From Phoronis australis (lineage: Eukaryota > Phoronida > Phoronidae), in contig NMRA01000015.1 of NCBI GenBank assembly GCA_002633005.1, positions 1,043,933 to 1,107,932 of the forward strand: a stretch of 64,000 bases of DNA, given 5' to 3'. The position numbers and the translations under genes were made by a program. Positions 11,693-23,824 of this stretch are shown here, one piece after another. Below the pieces are notes generated by a model, which saw only the letters and a list, made by a program, of their open reading frames with translations, did no database searches and was not told where the DNA came from. Every line of letters begins with the position of its first letter. Within the stretch, counting starts at the first letter, position 1.

Positions 11693-14600
11693 TCAATTCC
11701 TGAAGACGGCCAAGTTGACAGGACTGTTTCTGTTAGCTGCTTCAGGCTCTTCTGGCACACCAGACAATACGTCACCAGTGACAGAAGCTAGTTCCTGCAA
11801 GTGGAAAGTTCAAATATACCTGGTGTACGAGCAGCCAACTGTGATACATGTGTACAGATGCTGGCTTTCTGTTTACAAAAACAATATAAAACCATTTTTT
11901 TTAAATTTTGTACACAGCAAATTCTGTTTTACTATTTCAAAATAATAAAAAACATAAACAGTAAAAATTCTTTTAACAATTTGGAACAAAAGTAATTGCT
12001 AGTTTTGGTTCCTTACAACATTGGGTGCAAATCCTTAAAATTTTGCCAAATTTGGAGACAGCTGTTCCGTACAAAACATGCTAAATAAGTAAATTTTCTT
12101 GGTAAGTTATTCATGTTGAGAATTTTGATGAAACGGATTTCATTTGTCTGCCACATTGTGTTCCAAACTAAAGAATTTTATCAGCTTTTTGCTGAAATTT
12201 AAACCATAAGAAAAATATTTTGTCTTTAGTGAAACACCGATTTCAAGTTTAAAGTGAGAAATTGTGCCAAGCGAATCGGTGTCTCAGCATTTGAGAGGGA
12301 TGAAGGGGACCGCATAACACTTCATGTATGTAAAATTCACAGATCTGATCATGACCACTTGTTTTTTACGTTTCACAACAGCGTAAAAATACAGAATCAC
12401 ATCCTCGGTGAGCTTTAAGTCATGGTTCGTGAATATGTAAACGCCAGTTTTACACAGAGTACACTGTCTTTGAATTCCCTGCACAGTGTATTTGGAGTTG
12501 AACGATGTGTTTTATATTAAGAAAGGAAATAAAACAAAGTATCTGCTTACTCTATTGTGGTCACCATGCATGGGTTGTGACCTCATTGCATACGAGGATC
12601 CAGGTCGTGAGAAGTGGGCATAGTCACCCATTTGAAGTGACGGGTCTTGAACATGTACCTAAGACACAAAGAAACGTAAAATAATGTATACACACACACA
12701 CACAGTAAACCTTGCACAGTTCACATGCATAAGTTGGATTTTCACTGAAGTTCTGCAATGCAGATACTCTAGTTCACAGAACTGAACCTTCAGATGAGCC
12801 AGATTTCACTTTGGATGAACTTAGGGTGGATCTGACCCCAATGAGCTTTACTGTTATTGCATGACTATCACCCAACCCTTCAGCAGTTATTAACATATTA
12901 ATACTGGTATACAAAGCTGAATAACATTGAGATATACCGGTATGAGCAGGACAGGAATTAAGGTTATCTCCAACCTTATTTAGTGGACTACATTCTAACT
13001 CGTATATCAAAAAAAACTAAGCTTTGTCAACTAGTAAAAATATATATTTTCTGATAGAACAAAGACCAGGAAATATAAATATACTTTTTATATTTATGTT
13101 CCATTATCATTTTTAAGTTAAAACCTTTTTTAAGTCAAAATTTCATTTTTAAGAATGGTACATTCATAGCAAAATAACCCCTTGGTTGATCTTAATGAAA
13201 CCTTTTTTAAGTGAAAACTTCACCAGTTACCTCAAAAACACTTCAGAATTTTCGATTAGCCTGTTCGTTTGGTTTCTATGACAAATCAACTTGTAAAACG
13301 TAAGGTATTTTTGTAGAAAAATCGAAGTCGTGTTCATCTTTGTCACATTACGCAAAAACTAGGACTTTCTATCAAAAATCCTATTAAACAGCCTTTTTGA
13401 GATTGATGACTAAATATTAAGTTTAGAAAGTTTCAGCGAAATCCATCAAGCCGTTTTCGAGAACTAGTGTTCCTAAGTTCAAAGAAAGTCGATTTGCTGA
13501 AGCCGAGAAAAAGCCGATTAAACTGGGACAAGTGAAAATCTCAAAGTCTTTGGTTAATTATTCTGTCACAGTGAAAACTTGTTTTCGGTACACATAACCT
13601 ATACAATCCTTAACTATGGTAGCTATTTCAATGTTCACTCACAATGTCAACTGATTTTGCAGTGCGTAAATAACTTAATTATCATTAAATCTCAAACACA
13701 CGTATCTTTCCCAGCCAACTTTCACTGTTATTTACGACCTACTTTATAAGTAGGTCACAGTTCATAGCCTGTACACGTCACGTGCTAGAAGACTGATACG
13801 AAACCAAGGAACAAATGGTTTACAAAAATCGAATCAGTGGTTAAAGTATGTCGTTAGCATGAGATCGAAACATACAAATGTCAACTTATTAATTGAATTA
13901 AGGAATTAGAGTGAGGATTTATCTCTTTTCACAACTTTCTGTGGTCATGACCACAGAGGCCTGAGGTGACTCATAGGCGACTCGTTTTCAATGCCAACAA
14001 TCGTACATGTATGTATGTAGACGCACAACTCCTTTAGGATCAAAACTACGTTTTGACTTTGTTTTCACCGGCGCAATTCTATCATAAGTACACCTCGTTG
14101 GCTCAATGTTATGGAGACTGTGAATGAAAGGACTGAGGGTATACGAATCTGTTCTGTACCTGGTGGTAGATTTGATTTAATTGAAAGCCCATTAACCTTT
14201 GACCTTGGATAAGTAGTAAACAAATATCCACGCGGTTGTGCAGTTCCAAGATGGTTCTGCTAAATCTTTCTTTTCTCGCTACGCGATATATATTTTGTAT
14301 TTTGAAGTTCCCCGAGAATGAAGAAAAGGTATTTTGCTAGACACAAGTGAAATATCGTAAAAACGGCCAATTTTTGTGAATAAGGTTGGAGATATCCTTA
14401 ATCAGAGGCTGTAATTTAAAAACTGGTGCTGCTTTTCTAAATCCAGTGGCTGTATTGTAAAAACTACAGCCAGACATCGAATCCTGTTTTGAAAACACTT
14501 TATAGTTGACCTCTGAACACAATTGTCAAATTCTATACACATTGAGATGAGAGGTCAGTTTCTGCGACTGGAACTCTTGCGACTAGCAGCCGCCTCTAGT

Positions 14601-17600
14601 GGTCCCTGTCTGGGTTATTACAGGGGGCATTTACCTCTGTCAATTATTACGGAGTGAGCGCTAAGCAAAGTACAGCTTACAAACTATTTCTTTGAAAAGT
14701 CAGATGAACCACCTACAGTGCAAGACAAAAGTAATGAGACAAATATCCTTCCCCCGTCATCACAGCTAATTCTGTTGAGAGCAAAAATGACCGGTAATAC
14801 CTTGTTTAGGGTGGCAAAATTCTCATAGCAGAAAGCCTTAACCACCTTACTAACTGTCCTGTTCATTCATCTTCATTCTCAGTCAGCAGGGGAGACTACT
14901 ACAACAATGAACGTGGCTTCCACCCATCTGTCGCGATGGGGAATTCCAGGTCATTGTGTCTTAATATTTTTGGCTTGAACTGTATTGTCAACTTGAACTA
15001 ACAGATTTACTCAACTAAATGAACTGTTAGTAACAGGTAAAAAAACGGCAAATTTACCTTTTGGACAATTTTCAGTTTAATAAGATCGTTCTTTGATGTT
15101 CTTGAGCAACCAGCAGCTGAAATAACAGGGTATACAAGTCACTTTTTCCAGATTTAATGTATTTTAATTTAAGCAATGGGTAACAACGATATGATGCTGC
15201 TTTTAAAGAGCAAAATACGGCTGTAAAAAGAATAAGCTTTTCACACCAGAGCATGGCTTATAGTACCTGTAAACCAAAGATCAATATAATTTAAACAGGT
15301 CATACTTTTGGTCAAATATTCAGTAACTAGTCTTACCTGCAAAAAATGACCAAATGGAATCTAACGCAGAAGCAAAATCAGCAGCTGTCCTGCAAAATGA
15401 GACAAGAGGAACTGAAACTGTTCTAGCAATACCGATGTGTTTTGGGAAAAGATGTAAGCAACGACATTTTTTGATAATGTAAGAGATGCCATTTTTAAAA
15501 GTCTCCACTATTATGCACTATTATGTACTATTATGCACTATTATGCACTATTCGAGCTTGGTTCTATTAATAATGTACAATACTAGTATCCATCCATAAA
15601 GAAACCGTTAAAACCAATTTTGAAACAGTTAGTCGCTGAACTGGACTTTTATCTGCTATTCCTACTAACTACATAAAACTTTGCAAGTGAGCCTAACAGA
15701 ATGTGATACTATCTGAGTTACTACATTGCTGTGCCTCAAGGCCCTTGGGACCGTATATCCGTACTAATGTCTTTTTTTGCGGCCGTTTTTTACTCAAAAG
15801 GTTTGCATATTGGTGCATGCGCTTAAGTTTCGCCTATATGCGCAGTTCCACGGAGACACCCATGGGCCAAATGGAGCGGCAATATGGTATAACCAAGGAT
15901 GTGCACCGTCAAACCAAGTCACGTAAAAATTTTCATAAGGGCAAGCTTTTGTGCAATGTGAGTGCCTGTATCCACAGCAGGGCCTGTACACCTACATGCA
16001 CCTATGCAAAACATAAGAGGGAAAAATTTTGGTTGAATAAGCGCATTATGTCAAATTTAGGCACATGTTGCTAAACAGGAGTATATATGATAAGGAATCA
16101 AAACATTTTAAAAGCCAAAATCAAAGAGCTAAAATAATAATCCTTGCTGCTACAATTGTGACTTAACTCTTTCACAATAGAGCTTCTTTAGAAATGCATT
16201 TCCCAGAGCCAATCAAATTTTTTAGGGGATTAGGAAAATAGGGTGTAATTCCTAATTGATTTCATAACTGTAACTGGACTAAGTCAGAACTTAGTTTTTT
16301 GGATGGTAGGCTGGTCTATGGTAGCTTTAAAGTGGAACTTGCACATTGATTCTTTATCTCTGTGATTGCTTCGTGAAGTTAGTTAGAAACGCAACATTTA
16401 GTGACGATGTAAATATGAAGTACGTTGAAAATTGTCAAATGTTTTTAACAGTTTTGGGTCACAAATGGTCCACTGTAAATCACTCAACTGTGTCCAGTAA
16501 GTATCGTGACCAGGTGTTGAGGAATAACACTGCATGAAGTGGGCTATGTGAGCCCCCAAGATACGCCATTAGTTCAAAGGTCACGTATGTGCAGAATTTT
16601 TTGTTTTCACATTTACAAGTTGTCAATGAATACAGCTGCAACTTGTTTAGCATAGATGATGTTCAAATAGCATTGTCGTTTTAGGTCCTGATATACTTTA
16701 GCATAGTTAGGAGCATGTAAATACAGATTTAATTCGTCTGTTCTCTAAATACAGGAGTCTATGCAGCAAAACATTTGTACAAAAAAATTCAGTTTATACT
16801 ATTACAAAATAATTTTTATAATTATCTTTAAGACTTTGCACATATAATTTACCTCCCCTGACTGTCTTTAAGTGACAAGTCAGGTTTGTATTCCATTAAC
16901 GTCATGATGACCTTGCCGTGACCTTGAAACGCTGCACAGTGTATTGCTGACCAGCCAGTGCCATTGTTTTGTAAGTTGATATTAGCTCTGCAACAAAAAT
17001 GAGCAGTTTGTATTCACAGTGGTAATTGGCATCTGATGTTTGAAGTTTTTATTATCATTGGTGAATCTAACAACTGAACAAGTAGGAAACCTAAAATAAA
17101 GTCAGAAATATGCCCTCAAAATTGCTTTCTGTCAGTTAATAATATAATCTTTGTGATTAGTGTCTTCCTGCCCAAGTGCTTTCTAAAAGGACTACAAATA
17201 AGGGCAATTCTTTTAAACAAGCATCATCGTACTGAAATTTCATCCATAATGAAAAGCTACTGCGATCATTTATCTGAGAGAGGTCAACGGAAAATCATCC
17301 ATTCTTTCCATTGCCACTTCTATAATCAATACTTCAAACACCGAATACTTACAAACCACATGTTACTTTATACCGAAAGTTATGCAGCCCAAAACCATTC
17401 AGACACAGAAATTGAACTTCCTAATGATTAATTTTGTTACAACTACATGTCCACTTTTCTGTGTGCTTTACAGATGAAGAGTTATAGTAATACTTAAGAC
17501 TGCATGCACAATGTCAATTTCAATCTGCAGGTTCAAGTAGCATAGAGTACTTGGTAATGTTTTTTGAGAGCTTGAGCAAATCAAAATATCAGCATTAAAC

Positions 17601-17794
17601 GGAATACTTCATCTACCACTGTGCACTTTGCCATGTTAAACAAACTATACAGTGTTCACTGCAGTTTACCCATTTTTGAGTAACTCCTTCACAATTTCTG
17701 CATATCCCCAGAATGCTGCTACACACAGAGCCGTCATTCCATCACGAGATTTCTCATTGCAGTCGGCGCCTTCCCTCACCAATGTTTGCACAGT
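11693..17794 (-). CDS. Small ankyrin-repeat protein, six exons; 5' exon(s) not found
   Basis: Exons on the minus strand are 17794-17670, 16987-16853, 15389-15337, 15116-15058, 12658-12551 and 11794-11693. All five junctions agree in phase and sum to 582 nt (193 residues plus TGA). The first two exons encode two ankyrin repeats. One has REGADCNEKSRDGMTALCVA and ends LLKNG; the next has ANINLQNNGTGWSAIHCAAF, then KDSQGRTAADFAS, which is the start of a third helix-turn unit. After that come a Trp-containing segment (LDSIWSFFAA), a short basic helix (NDLIKLKIVQK) and a low-complexity, probably disordered tail (YAHFSRPGSSYAMRS) ending NLAVFRN. Ankyrin repeats bind protein partners; the partner and location are unknown. 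The upstream exon must end in phase 0. None in 17.8-27 kb is convincing, and the suspected haplotig there confuses the search. No orthologue named. Confidence 0.78.
12284..12478 (-). CDS. Possible alternative terminal exon of the ankyrin gene
   Basis: This frame opens after a CACTGTGCAG acceptor only 72 bp downstream of the fifth ankyrin-gene exon (12551) and continues in the phase 0 that exon needs. It encodes 64 residues and TGA. It begins GIQRQCTLCKTGVYIFTNHD, continues with a hydrophobic/basic segment containing VVKRKKQVVMI, and ends PFIPLKC. It would replace the 33-residue tail encoded at 11794-11693 with a longer Cys-containing one. It could also be a chance open frame; no domain is recognised. 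Confidence 0.3.
   Translation of the reverse strand, partial: GIQRQCTLCKTGVYIFTNHDLKLTEDVILYFYAVVKRKKQVVMIRSVNFTYMKCYAVPFIPLKC
12659..15057. other. Intron of the ankyrin gene
   Basis: No further exon is supported. Contains a (CA)n run near 12,691-12,704, direct repeats of a block like AACCTTTTTTAAGT near 13,120-13,210, and inverted copies of AATAAGGTTGGAGAT at about 12,958-12,981 and 14,379-14,402. Motif CCTCTAGTGG near 14,595 resembles the core repeated at 32 and 60 kb. Confidence 0.4.
16327..16733. repeat. Dispersed repeat family R1, copy 1
   Basis: About 400 bp shares clear colinear similarity with 50,156-50,560 in the same orientation. Shared landmarks are AAAGTGGAACTTGCA, TTATCTCTGTGATTGCTT, TTAGAAACGCAACAT, AAGTATCGTGAC and TTTTTTGTTTTCACATTTA. 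It lies in the flank of the ankyrin-gene exons and has no coding capacity. Confidence 0.7.
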
Positions 17795-18258
17795 CTGAAA
17801 ATCAACAAAGAATGAAAGTGCTATTAAGGAACAACACCACTGAAGTTAACAAAAACATTCATTGTAACAGTTAATTTTTTTAACACCGGTTAACAACTTA
17901 GTTTACTCAAGGTGAAATGTAGATTTTAATATCACAAATTTTGTGTCAGATTTTATTTGGCCAGTTTTTTACCAAGATGCAAAGATGTATATTCAGGATA
18001 CAACATTGCGCTGCGCCCCAAGGCTATGGCACCCCCTGTTAAAAATATCAAGTAAATGAATATTCGTGCAGTTTGCTGTTCTAGTCGACTATACAATTAT
18101 TTGTCACGACCTTATCAACAAGATATCAGAGTCCCATTCTCATACATTACCCGCTAATAGTCACTGTTTTTAATAGGAAACCCAGTGACTACTGTTCTTG
18201 TCAGTAAACCAATCCTTAACCCTTATCCTGCACTAGGCGAAGTCAGCCAATTATCCTA
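17795..18258. other. Sequence upstream of the first recognised ankyrin exon
   Basis: No exon is supported. On the minus strand a short segment near 18,000-18,040 is bracketed by an AACAG acceptor and a gtaaaa donor, but its phase does not fit the ankyrin exon that would follow. Confidence 0.35.
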
Positions 18259-20751
18259 GGAACTGAAATAGGGACTGCTCGAAGAAAAAGTTTGATAACG
18301 CCATCAGATAACGGGAGTACTAGTATTTGTTCAAGTTGGAAGGAATTAAACACATCGACAACCTCGTAAGGTATTCCTCTAAGCGCAAAAGGTATTTATA
18401 ACAGCGTGACTTTGATGTTTTAGTCGGTGCGAGGCATAATTCGCCGAAAAGCTTCCGGCGTATGGAGCGCCTATAGGAGCTGCTGTTGGCCCGACCAGAG
18501 GCGATGGTCATTGCCAATGCCATGGCTATGTTCCACCGGGACAGGTTGCTTATTTCAGTTGTTCAGTAGCGAAGCCTTACCCGTAAATCTCCGTTTGCAG
18601 CAGCTGAAGTTAAAGCCATAACAGATTTTTATTTTAGATAGGGCATTCCGTGTGAGAACAGACAGAAACTTTAACTTGAAAACGAAAACAACCGGTTGAC
18701 AAAGATTCACTGACAGTGGGTCGCCATGTTTTTAGTGCCTTCGCAGCGCCTCTGGCGTCCGACCTTTGCATCGCCCTGCTGTGTGTGTGGTGTGGTGTAC
18801 GTGAACTTGGAATTCCATGATAAAGCAAAGATCTTGAAACTGCCAAACCCGGTACGTGAACTTGGAATCTTGCGTGAACTTGGAATTAAGCGGCTGCCTG
18901 GCACACAATCACAGAACAAGGCGCTTGGGCTGAAATCGTTACTGAACCGGGCGGGCCACGGAGAGAAAAGATTTCTAAAAAATCGAGATCAAGCTCCCGT
19001 GGCCTGTTCATGAATGGTTAGTACCTAGAGACTGGAATAAAAAATCATTTAAGGACTGTATTGTTATTACATGTTCCCTCAGTCGGCACCGGGCATTCAA
19101 GGTCATAAGCCCTACGGCTGAGGTGGCCATTTGAATCGTACTGTCGGCGTTTCTTTGTTGCTGCCAAATAAAGCTTTGAAATTAGTGCCTGGTTGATGTT
19201 TGATGGTTGCAATACATTTTATATGCATTTTCTATTAATTTCGGAAGACATCTGGCCGAGTTTTTTCTACCTCGTAAATTTCAAGTTTAAGCAAGATACG
19301 CCCTTGCTTTAACTTGGAATAATTCAATTTCTGCCGCTTACAAAAGATCACATGGTAAACCAAACATTCGGTAACTGGTTGCAAGACATTTTAAATGCAT
19401 TTTCTATTAATTTTGGAACATATAATTCTGGGCACATTCGCAGTTTTTCTACCCAACTCCAAGTTTAAGAAAGGGCATGGCTCGCTTAAACTTGGAATAT
19501 TTCAATTTCTGCTTTACAAAAGCTCACGTCGTAAACCAAACATTCTCTTACTGGCTGCAATACATTTAAATGCTTTTTTCTATTACTTTTAGAGAGAGCA
19601 CTTCTGGGCGCATTCGCAGTTTTTTTTTCTATCTAATTCCAAGTATAAGCAAGCCACACTGGTTGCTTAAACTTGGAACAATTCAATTTCTTCTCTAAAA
19701 ATTTGCGATTTGAACCAAACCTTCTCTTAATGATTGCAATACAATTTAAAGTCAGTTTTTATTACTTTCGAAACACCTAATGAATGCATTCGCAGTTGTT
19801 TCCTACCCAACTCCAAGTTTAAGCAAGGGCGTGGCTCGCTTAAACTTGGAATAACTCAATTTCTGCTTCACAAAAACTCATGTGGTGAACCAAACATTCT
19901 CTGACTGGTTGCAATATATTTTTAAATGCTTTTTTCTATGGCCTTTAGAATACGTCTGAGCGCATTCGAAGTTTTTTAACTCCGTAAATTCCAAGTTTAA
20001 GCAAGATACGCTCTTGGTTTAACTTGAAATAATTCAACTTCTGCTTTACAAAAAATCACATGGTGAACCAAACATTCGGTAACTGGTTGCAAGACATTTT
20101 ATGTGCATTTTCTGTTAGTTTTGGAACACTTTTTAGCGCATTCGCAGTTATTTCTAAGCAAGGGCGTGGCTCGCTTAAACTTGAAATAATTCAGTTTCTG
20201 CCCTACAAAAATTACGTGGTTAACCAAACATTCTTTCACTGGTTGCAATATATTGTAAATGCATGTTCTATTACTTTTGAATTACCCCTGAATGCATTTC
20301 GTATTTTTTATACTCAATGCCGAGTTTAAGCAAGCCACACCCTTGCTTAAACTTGGAATAATTCAATTTCTTCTTTACAAAAAATCGTGTGGTGTAGCAA
20401 ATATTGTCTGAGCGGTAACAACATGTCATAAGTGCATTTTTTATTACGTTTGGAACACCTCTGAATGCATTCGCAATTGTTTTCTACCCAATTCCAAGTT
20501 TAAGCAAGCCACACCCTTGCTTAAACTTGGAATGGTTGTATATTAGCTTTACAAAGTCACATGGTGAACCAAACATTCTCTGGCTGGTTGCAATATCTTG
20601 TAAGCACAACTTTTTTCTCATCTTAAGACTTTATTGAACACGTTAACAATTAATCTTATGAATTCCACGTTTCAGCACGCCATTCTGTTTTCGCTATACA
20701 AACCCTATATTGTGAAGTAGGCATTCTCTGTAAGATTACAAGACATTATGA
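18259..20751. repeat. Duplicated block, version A (ends exactly at the N)
   Basis: From GGAACTGAAATAGGG onward this block matches 20,776-22,925 nearly base for base, except for two extra satellite monomers. The left third (18.3-19.1 kb) is GC-richer and contains ATGGCGACC on the minus strand. The right two thirds is the 175-bp satellite. The block stops at the single N at 20,752. Confidence 0.85.
19283..20540. repeat. 175-bp palindrome-centred satellite, 8 monomers
   Basis: Monomer landmarks (AAGTTTAAGCAAG or variants) fall at 19283, 19461, 19641, 19815, 19993, about 20155, 20322 and 20496, a period of 164-180 bp. Each monomer is centred on an imperfect palindrome of about 37-40 bp, CCAAGTTTAAGCAAG...CTTGCTTAAACTTGG. 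Conserved inter-palindrome text includes AACCAAACATTC and CTGGTTGCAA. One monomer has lost its left palindrome arm. Confidence 0.85.
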
Positions 20752-20752
20752 N
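20752..20752. other. Single N, contig junction
   Basis: A lone unknown base exactly where duplicated block A ends. Its left neighbour (TACAAGACATTATGA) continues, in the other copy, at 22,925. Confidence 0.9.
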
Positions 20753-20775
20753 AAAAAGTTGAGTTCACGATTTTG

Positions 20776-22925
20776 GGAACTGAAATAGGGACTGCTCGAA
20801 GAAAAAGTTTCATAACGGGAGTATTTGTTCGAGTTGGAAGGAATTAAACACATCGACAACCTCCTAAGGTGTTCCTCTATGCGCAAAAGGTATTTGTAAC
20901 AACGTGACTTTGATGGTTTAGTCGGTGCGAGGCATAATTCGCCGAAAAGCTTCCGGCGTACAGAGCGCCTATAGCCTCTACATCGCCTCTGCTTCGGGCC
21001 AACAGAGGCGATGGTCATTGCCTATGTTCCACCGTGACAGGTTGCTTATTTCAGTTGTTCATTTGCGAAGCCTTACCCGTAAATCTCCGTTTGCAGCAGC
21101 TGAAGTTAAAGCCATAACAGATTTTTATTTTAGATAGGGCATTCCGTGTGAGAACAGACAGAAACTTTAACTTGAAAACGAAAACAACCGGTTGACAAAG
21201 AGTCACTGACAGTGGGTCGCCATGTTTTTAGTGCCTTCGCAGCGCCTCTGGCGTCCGACCTCTGCATCGCCCTGCTGTGTGTGTGGTGTGGTGCACGTGA
21301 ACTCGGAATTCCATGATAAAGCAAAGATCTTGAAACTGCCAAACCCGGTACGTGAACTTGGAATCTTGCGTGAACCTGGAATCAAGCGGCTGCCTGGCAC
21401 ACAATCACAGAACAAGGCGCTTGGGCTGAAATCGTTACTGAACCGGTAGGCCGACGACGGAGAGAAAAGATTTCTAAAAAATCGAGATAAAGCTCCCGTG
21501 GCCTGTTCATGAATGGTTATTACCTAGAGACTGGAATAAAAAATCATTTAAGGACTGTATTGTTATTACATGTTCCCTCAGTCGGCACCGGGCATTCAAG
21601 GTCATAAGCCCTACGGCTGCGGTGGCCATTTGAATCGTACTGATTATTTCTACGGTGTTCAGTTGCTGCCTATTCCAATAAATAAATAAAGCTTTGAAAT
21701 TAGTGCCTGGTTGATGTTTGCAATACATTTTATATGCATTTTCTATTAATTTTGGAAGACTTCTGGCCGAGTTTTTTCTACCTCGTAAATTCCAAGTTTA
21801 AGCAAGATACGCCCTTGCTTTAACTCAGTTGGAATAATTCAATTTCTGCTTTACAAAAGATCACATGGTAAACCAAACATTCGGTAACTGGTTGCAAGAC
21901 ATTTTAAATGCATTTTCTATTAATTTTGGAACGCTTCTGGGCACATTCGCAGTATTTCTACCCAACTCCAAGTTTAAGCAAGGGCGTGGCTCGCTTAAAC
22001 TTGGAATATTTCAATTTCTGCTTTACAAAAGCTCACGTGGTGAACCAAACATTCTCTGACTGGTTGCAATATATTTTAAATGCTTTTTTCTATGGCCTTT
22101 AGAATACGTCTGAGCGCATTCGCAGTTTTTTGACTCCGTAAATTCCAAGTTTAAGCAAGATACGCCCTTGGTTTAACTTGAAATAATTCAACTCCTGCTT
22201 TACAAAAAATAACATGGTGAACCAAACATTCGGTAACTGGTTGCAAGACATTTTAAGTGCATTTTCTGTTAGTTTTGGAACACTTTTTAGCGCATTCGCA
22301 GTTATTTCTACCCAATTCCAAGTTTAAGCAAGGGCGTGGCTCGCTTAAACTTGAAATAATTCAGTTTCTGCCTTACAAAAATCACGTGGTTAACCAAACA
22401 TTCTTTCACTGGTTGCAATATATTGTAAATGCATGTTCTATTACTTTTGAAATACCCCTGAATGCATTTCGTATTTTTTATACTCAATTCCGAGTTTAAG
22501 CAAGCCACACCCTTGCTTAAACTTGGAATAATTCAATTTCGTCTTTACAAAAAATCGTGTGGTGTAGCAAATATTCTCTGAGCGGTAACAACATGTCATA
22601 AGTGCATTTTTTATTACGTTTGGAACAACTCTGAATGCATTCGCAATTGTTTTCTACCCAATTCCAAGTTTAAGCAAGCCACGCCCTTGCTTAAATTTGG
22701 AATGATTGTATATTAGCTTTACAAAGTCATATGGTGAACCAAACATTCTCTGGCTGGTTGCAATATCTTGTAAGCACAACTTTTTTCTCATCTTGAGACT
22801 TTATTGAACACGTTAACAATTTATCTTATGAATTCCACGTTTCAGCACGCCATTCTATTTTCGCTATACAAGCGTACCCTATGTTGTGAAGTAAGCATTC
22901 TCTGAAAGATTACAAGACATTATGA
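20776..22925. repeat. Duplicated block, version B
   Basis: Near-identical to 18,259-20,751 with scattered substitutions, small indels and two fewer satellite monomers. It starts about 23 bp after the N at 20,752; those 23 bp have no match in version A. Confidence 0.85.
21794..22705. repeat. 175-bp palindrome-centred satellite, 6 monomers
   Basis: Monomer landmarks at 21794, 21970, 22147, 22320, 22492 and 22666 (period 172-177 bp). Same palindromic core as the array at 19.3-20.5 kb. Confidence 0.85.
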
Positions 22926-23823
22926 ACAATTTTTTCTGTCCCTGTAAATTATCGGCGATTAATTTTTACCCAATGCCAAGTTTAAAAGATGACTGTAGTA
23001 AAAAATAATGCAGCAGTAAACCGGTTCTAACATACAAATAAAACTCACATTTGCCCGAGTTGAGCTCCAAACAAAAGCTGATTCACATTTTATTGTAAAA
23101 ACACTTATGCTGACAGCAATCTCTGATTGGCTGATATGTCAGTGGTTGATAGGGCATCGACAGTCACTGCTTATCATATATTTCTGCTCCATATTGCGGC
23201 GTTGAGTGGATAGAGTTTACATCGCGTTTTATCAATGTTTCACCGATTTTTATTATTTACTGTTTGCCAGTGTAGTAAAAAGTTCTCCATGCCTTTTTGT
23301 ATGGCACCTAGTTGTTCAAACTCTGCGAAAAAGGTATCGTCAAAGAGGGCGGACATAGGATACCATCCGTTGCCCTTGCCTTGGTACAAGCTGTATGCTA
23401 AAGTAATTCCCTTTAATAAGCAAATAAGTCAATGTCTTTTCAGTTTACAAAAAAGTAAGTGTTGAAGCAAGCTTTCTCTTGCAGATTACAATAAACTGTA
23501 AACACAATTCCTGTTCTTGAGACTACTCTAACACATTAGCAATCGTCGTCATCTACATAATTCCAAATTTAACCAGTACTTAAAACAGTATGGGGTTTCC
23601 CATTTTCAGTTTTATAAGAATTTCAATACCTTTAATGAGACACTTTCATAGACAAAAAAGAAATCCTCAAGTTGGGCCCATTCTTTTTGAAAAGTTCAGG
23701 GGGTCACAGAAAACAAGTTCACCAAGTTAGTGCAGGCGTACCGGAGTCTCTGGAGATGATGTAGGTTACAACGAAAATGGTGGATAGTTTTTAAAGATTT
23801 AAAAATAAGAATGTGACTTTGCT
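22888..23823. repeat. Second duplicated block, version B (ends exactly at the N)
   Basis: 936 bp that recur at 23,825-24,763 with only a few differences, for example CAAATAAGTC against CAAACTTGGAGTC. It ends ATGTGACTTTGCT immediately before the N at 23,824 and contains the THAP exon. Confidence 0.9.
23289..23454 (+). CDS. THAP zinc-finger first exon (version B)
   Basis: The ATG at 23289 opens MPFCMAPSCSNSAKK, the typical start of a THAP domain (Met-Pro, Cys-X4-Cys, then Ser/Asn/Lys). It is followed by a Tyr-His-Pro-Leu-Pro motif standing in for the usual FHxFP. The frame runs to a strong donor (AAAAAA/gtaagt at 23455), after which it would close at a TGA ending at 23465. The exon covers only the N-terminal half of a THAP domain; the distal Trp and the second Cys-X2-His pair are not seen nearby. 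THAP domains bind DNA and occur both in host regulators and in P-element-like transposases. I cannot tell which this is. It recurs at 24,226. Confidence 0.45.
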
Positions 23824-23824
23824 N
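23824..23824. other. Single N, contig junction
   Basis: A lone unknown base exactly between the two copies of the 0.94-kb block: the left copy ends at 23,823 and the right copy starts at 23,825. Confidence 0.9.

Noticed and set aside
12958-14402. Inverted copies of AATAAGGTTGGAGAT as termini of a 1.4-kb transposon
   Set aside because: The shared text is short and itself partly palindromic (AAGGTT...AACCTT), no target duplication or further terminal similarity is seen.
18320-18919. Minus-strand open frames (including an ATGGCGACC context) as the missing first exon of the ankyrin gene
   Set aside because: No in-phase donor to 17,794, and the second version of the block at 20.75-21.4 kb shows many non-synonymous and length changes in the same frames.
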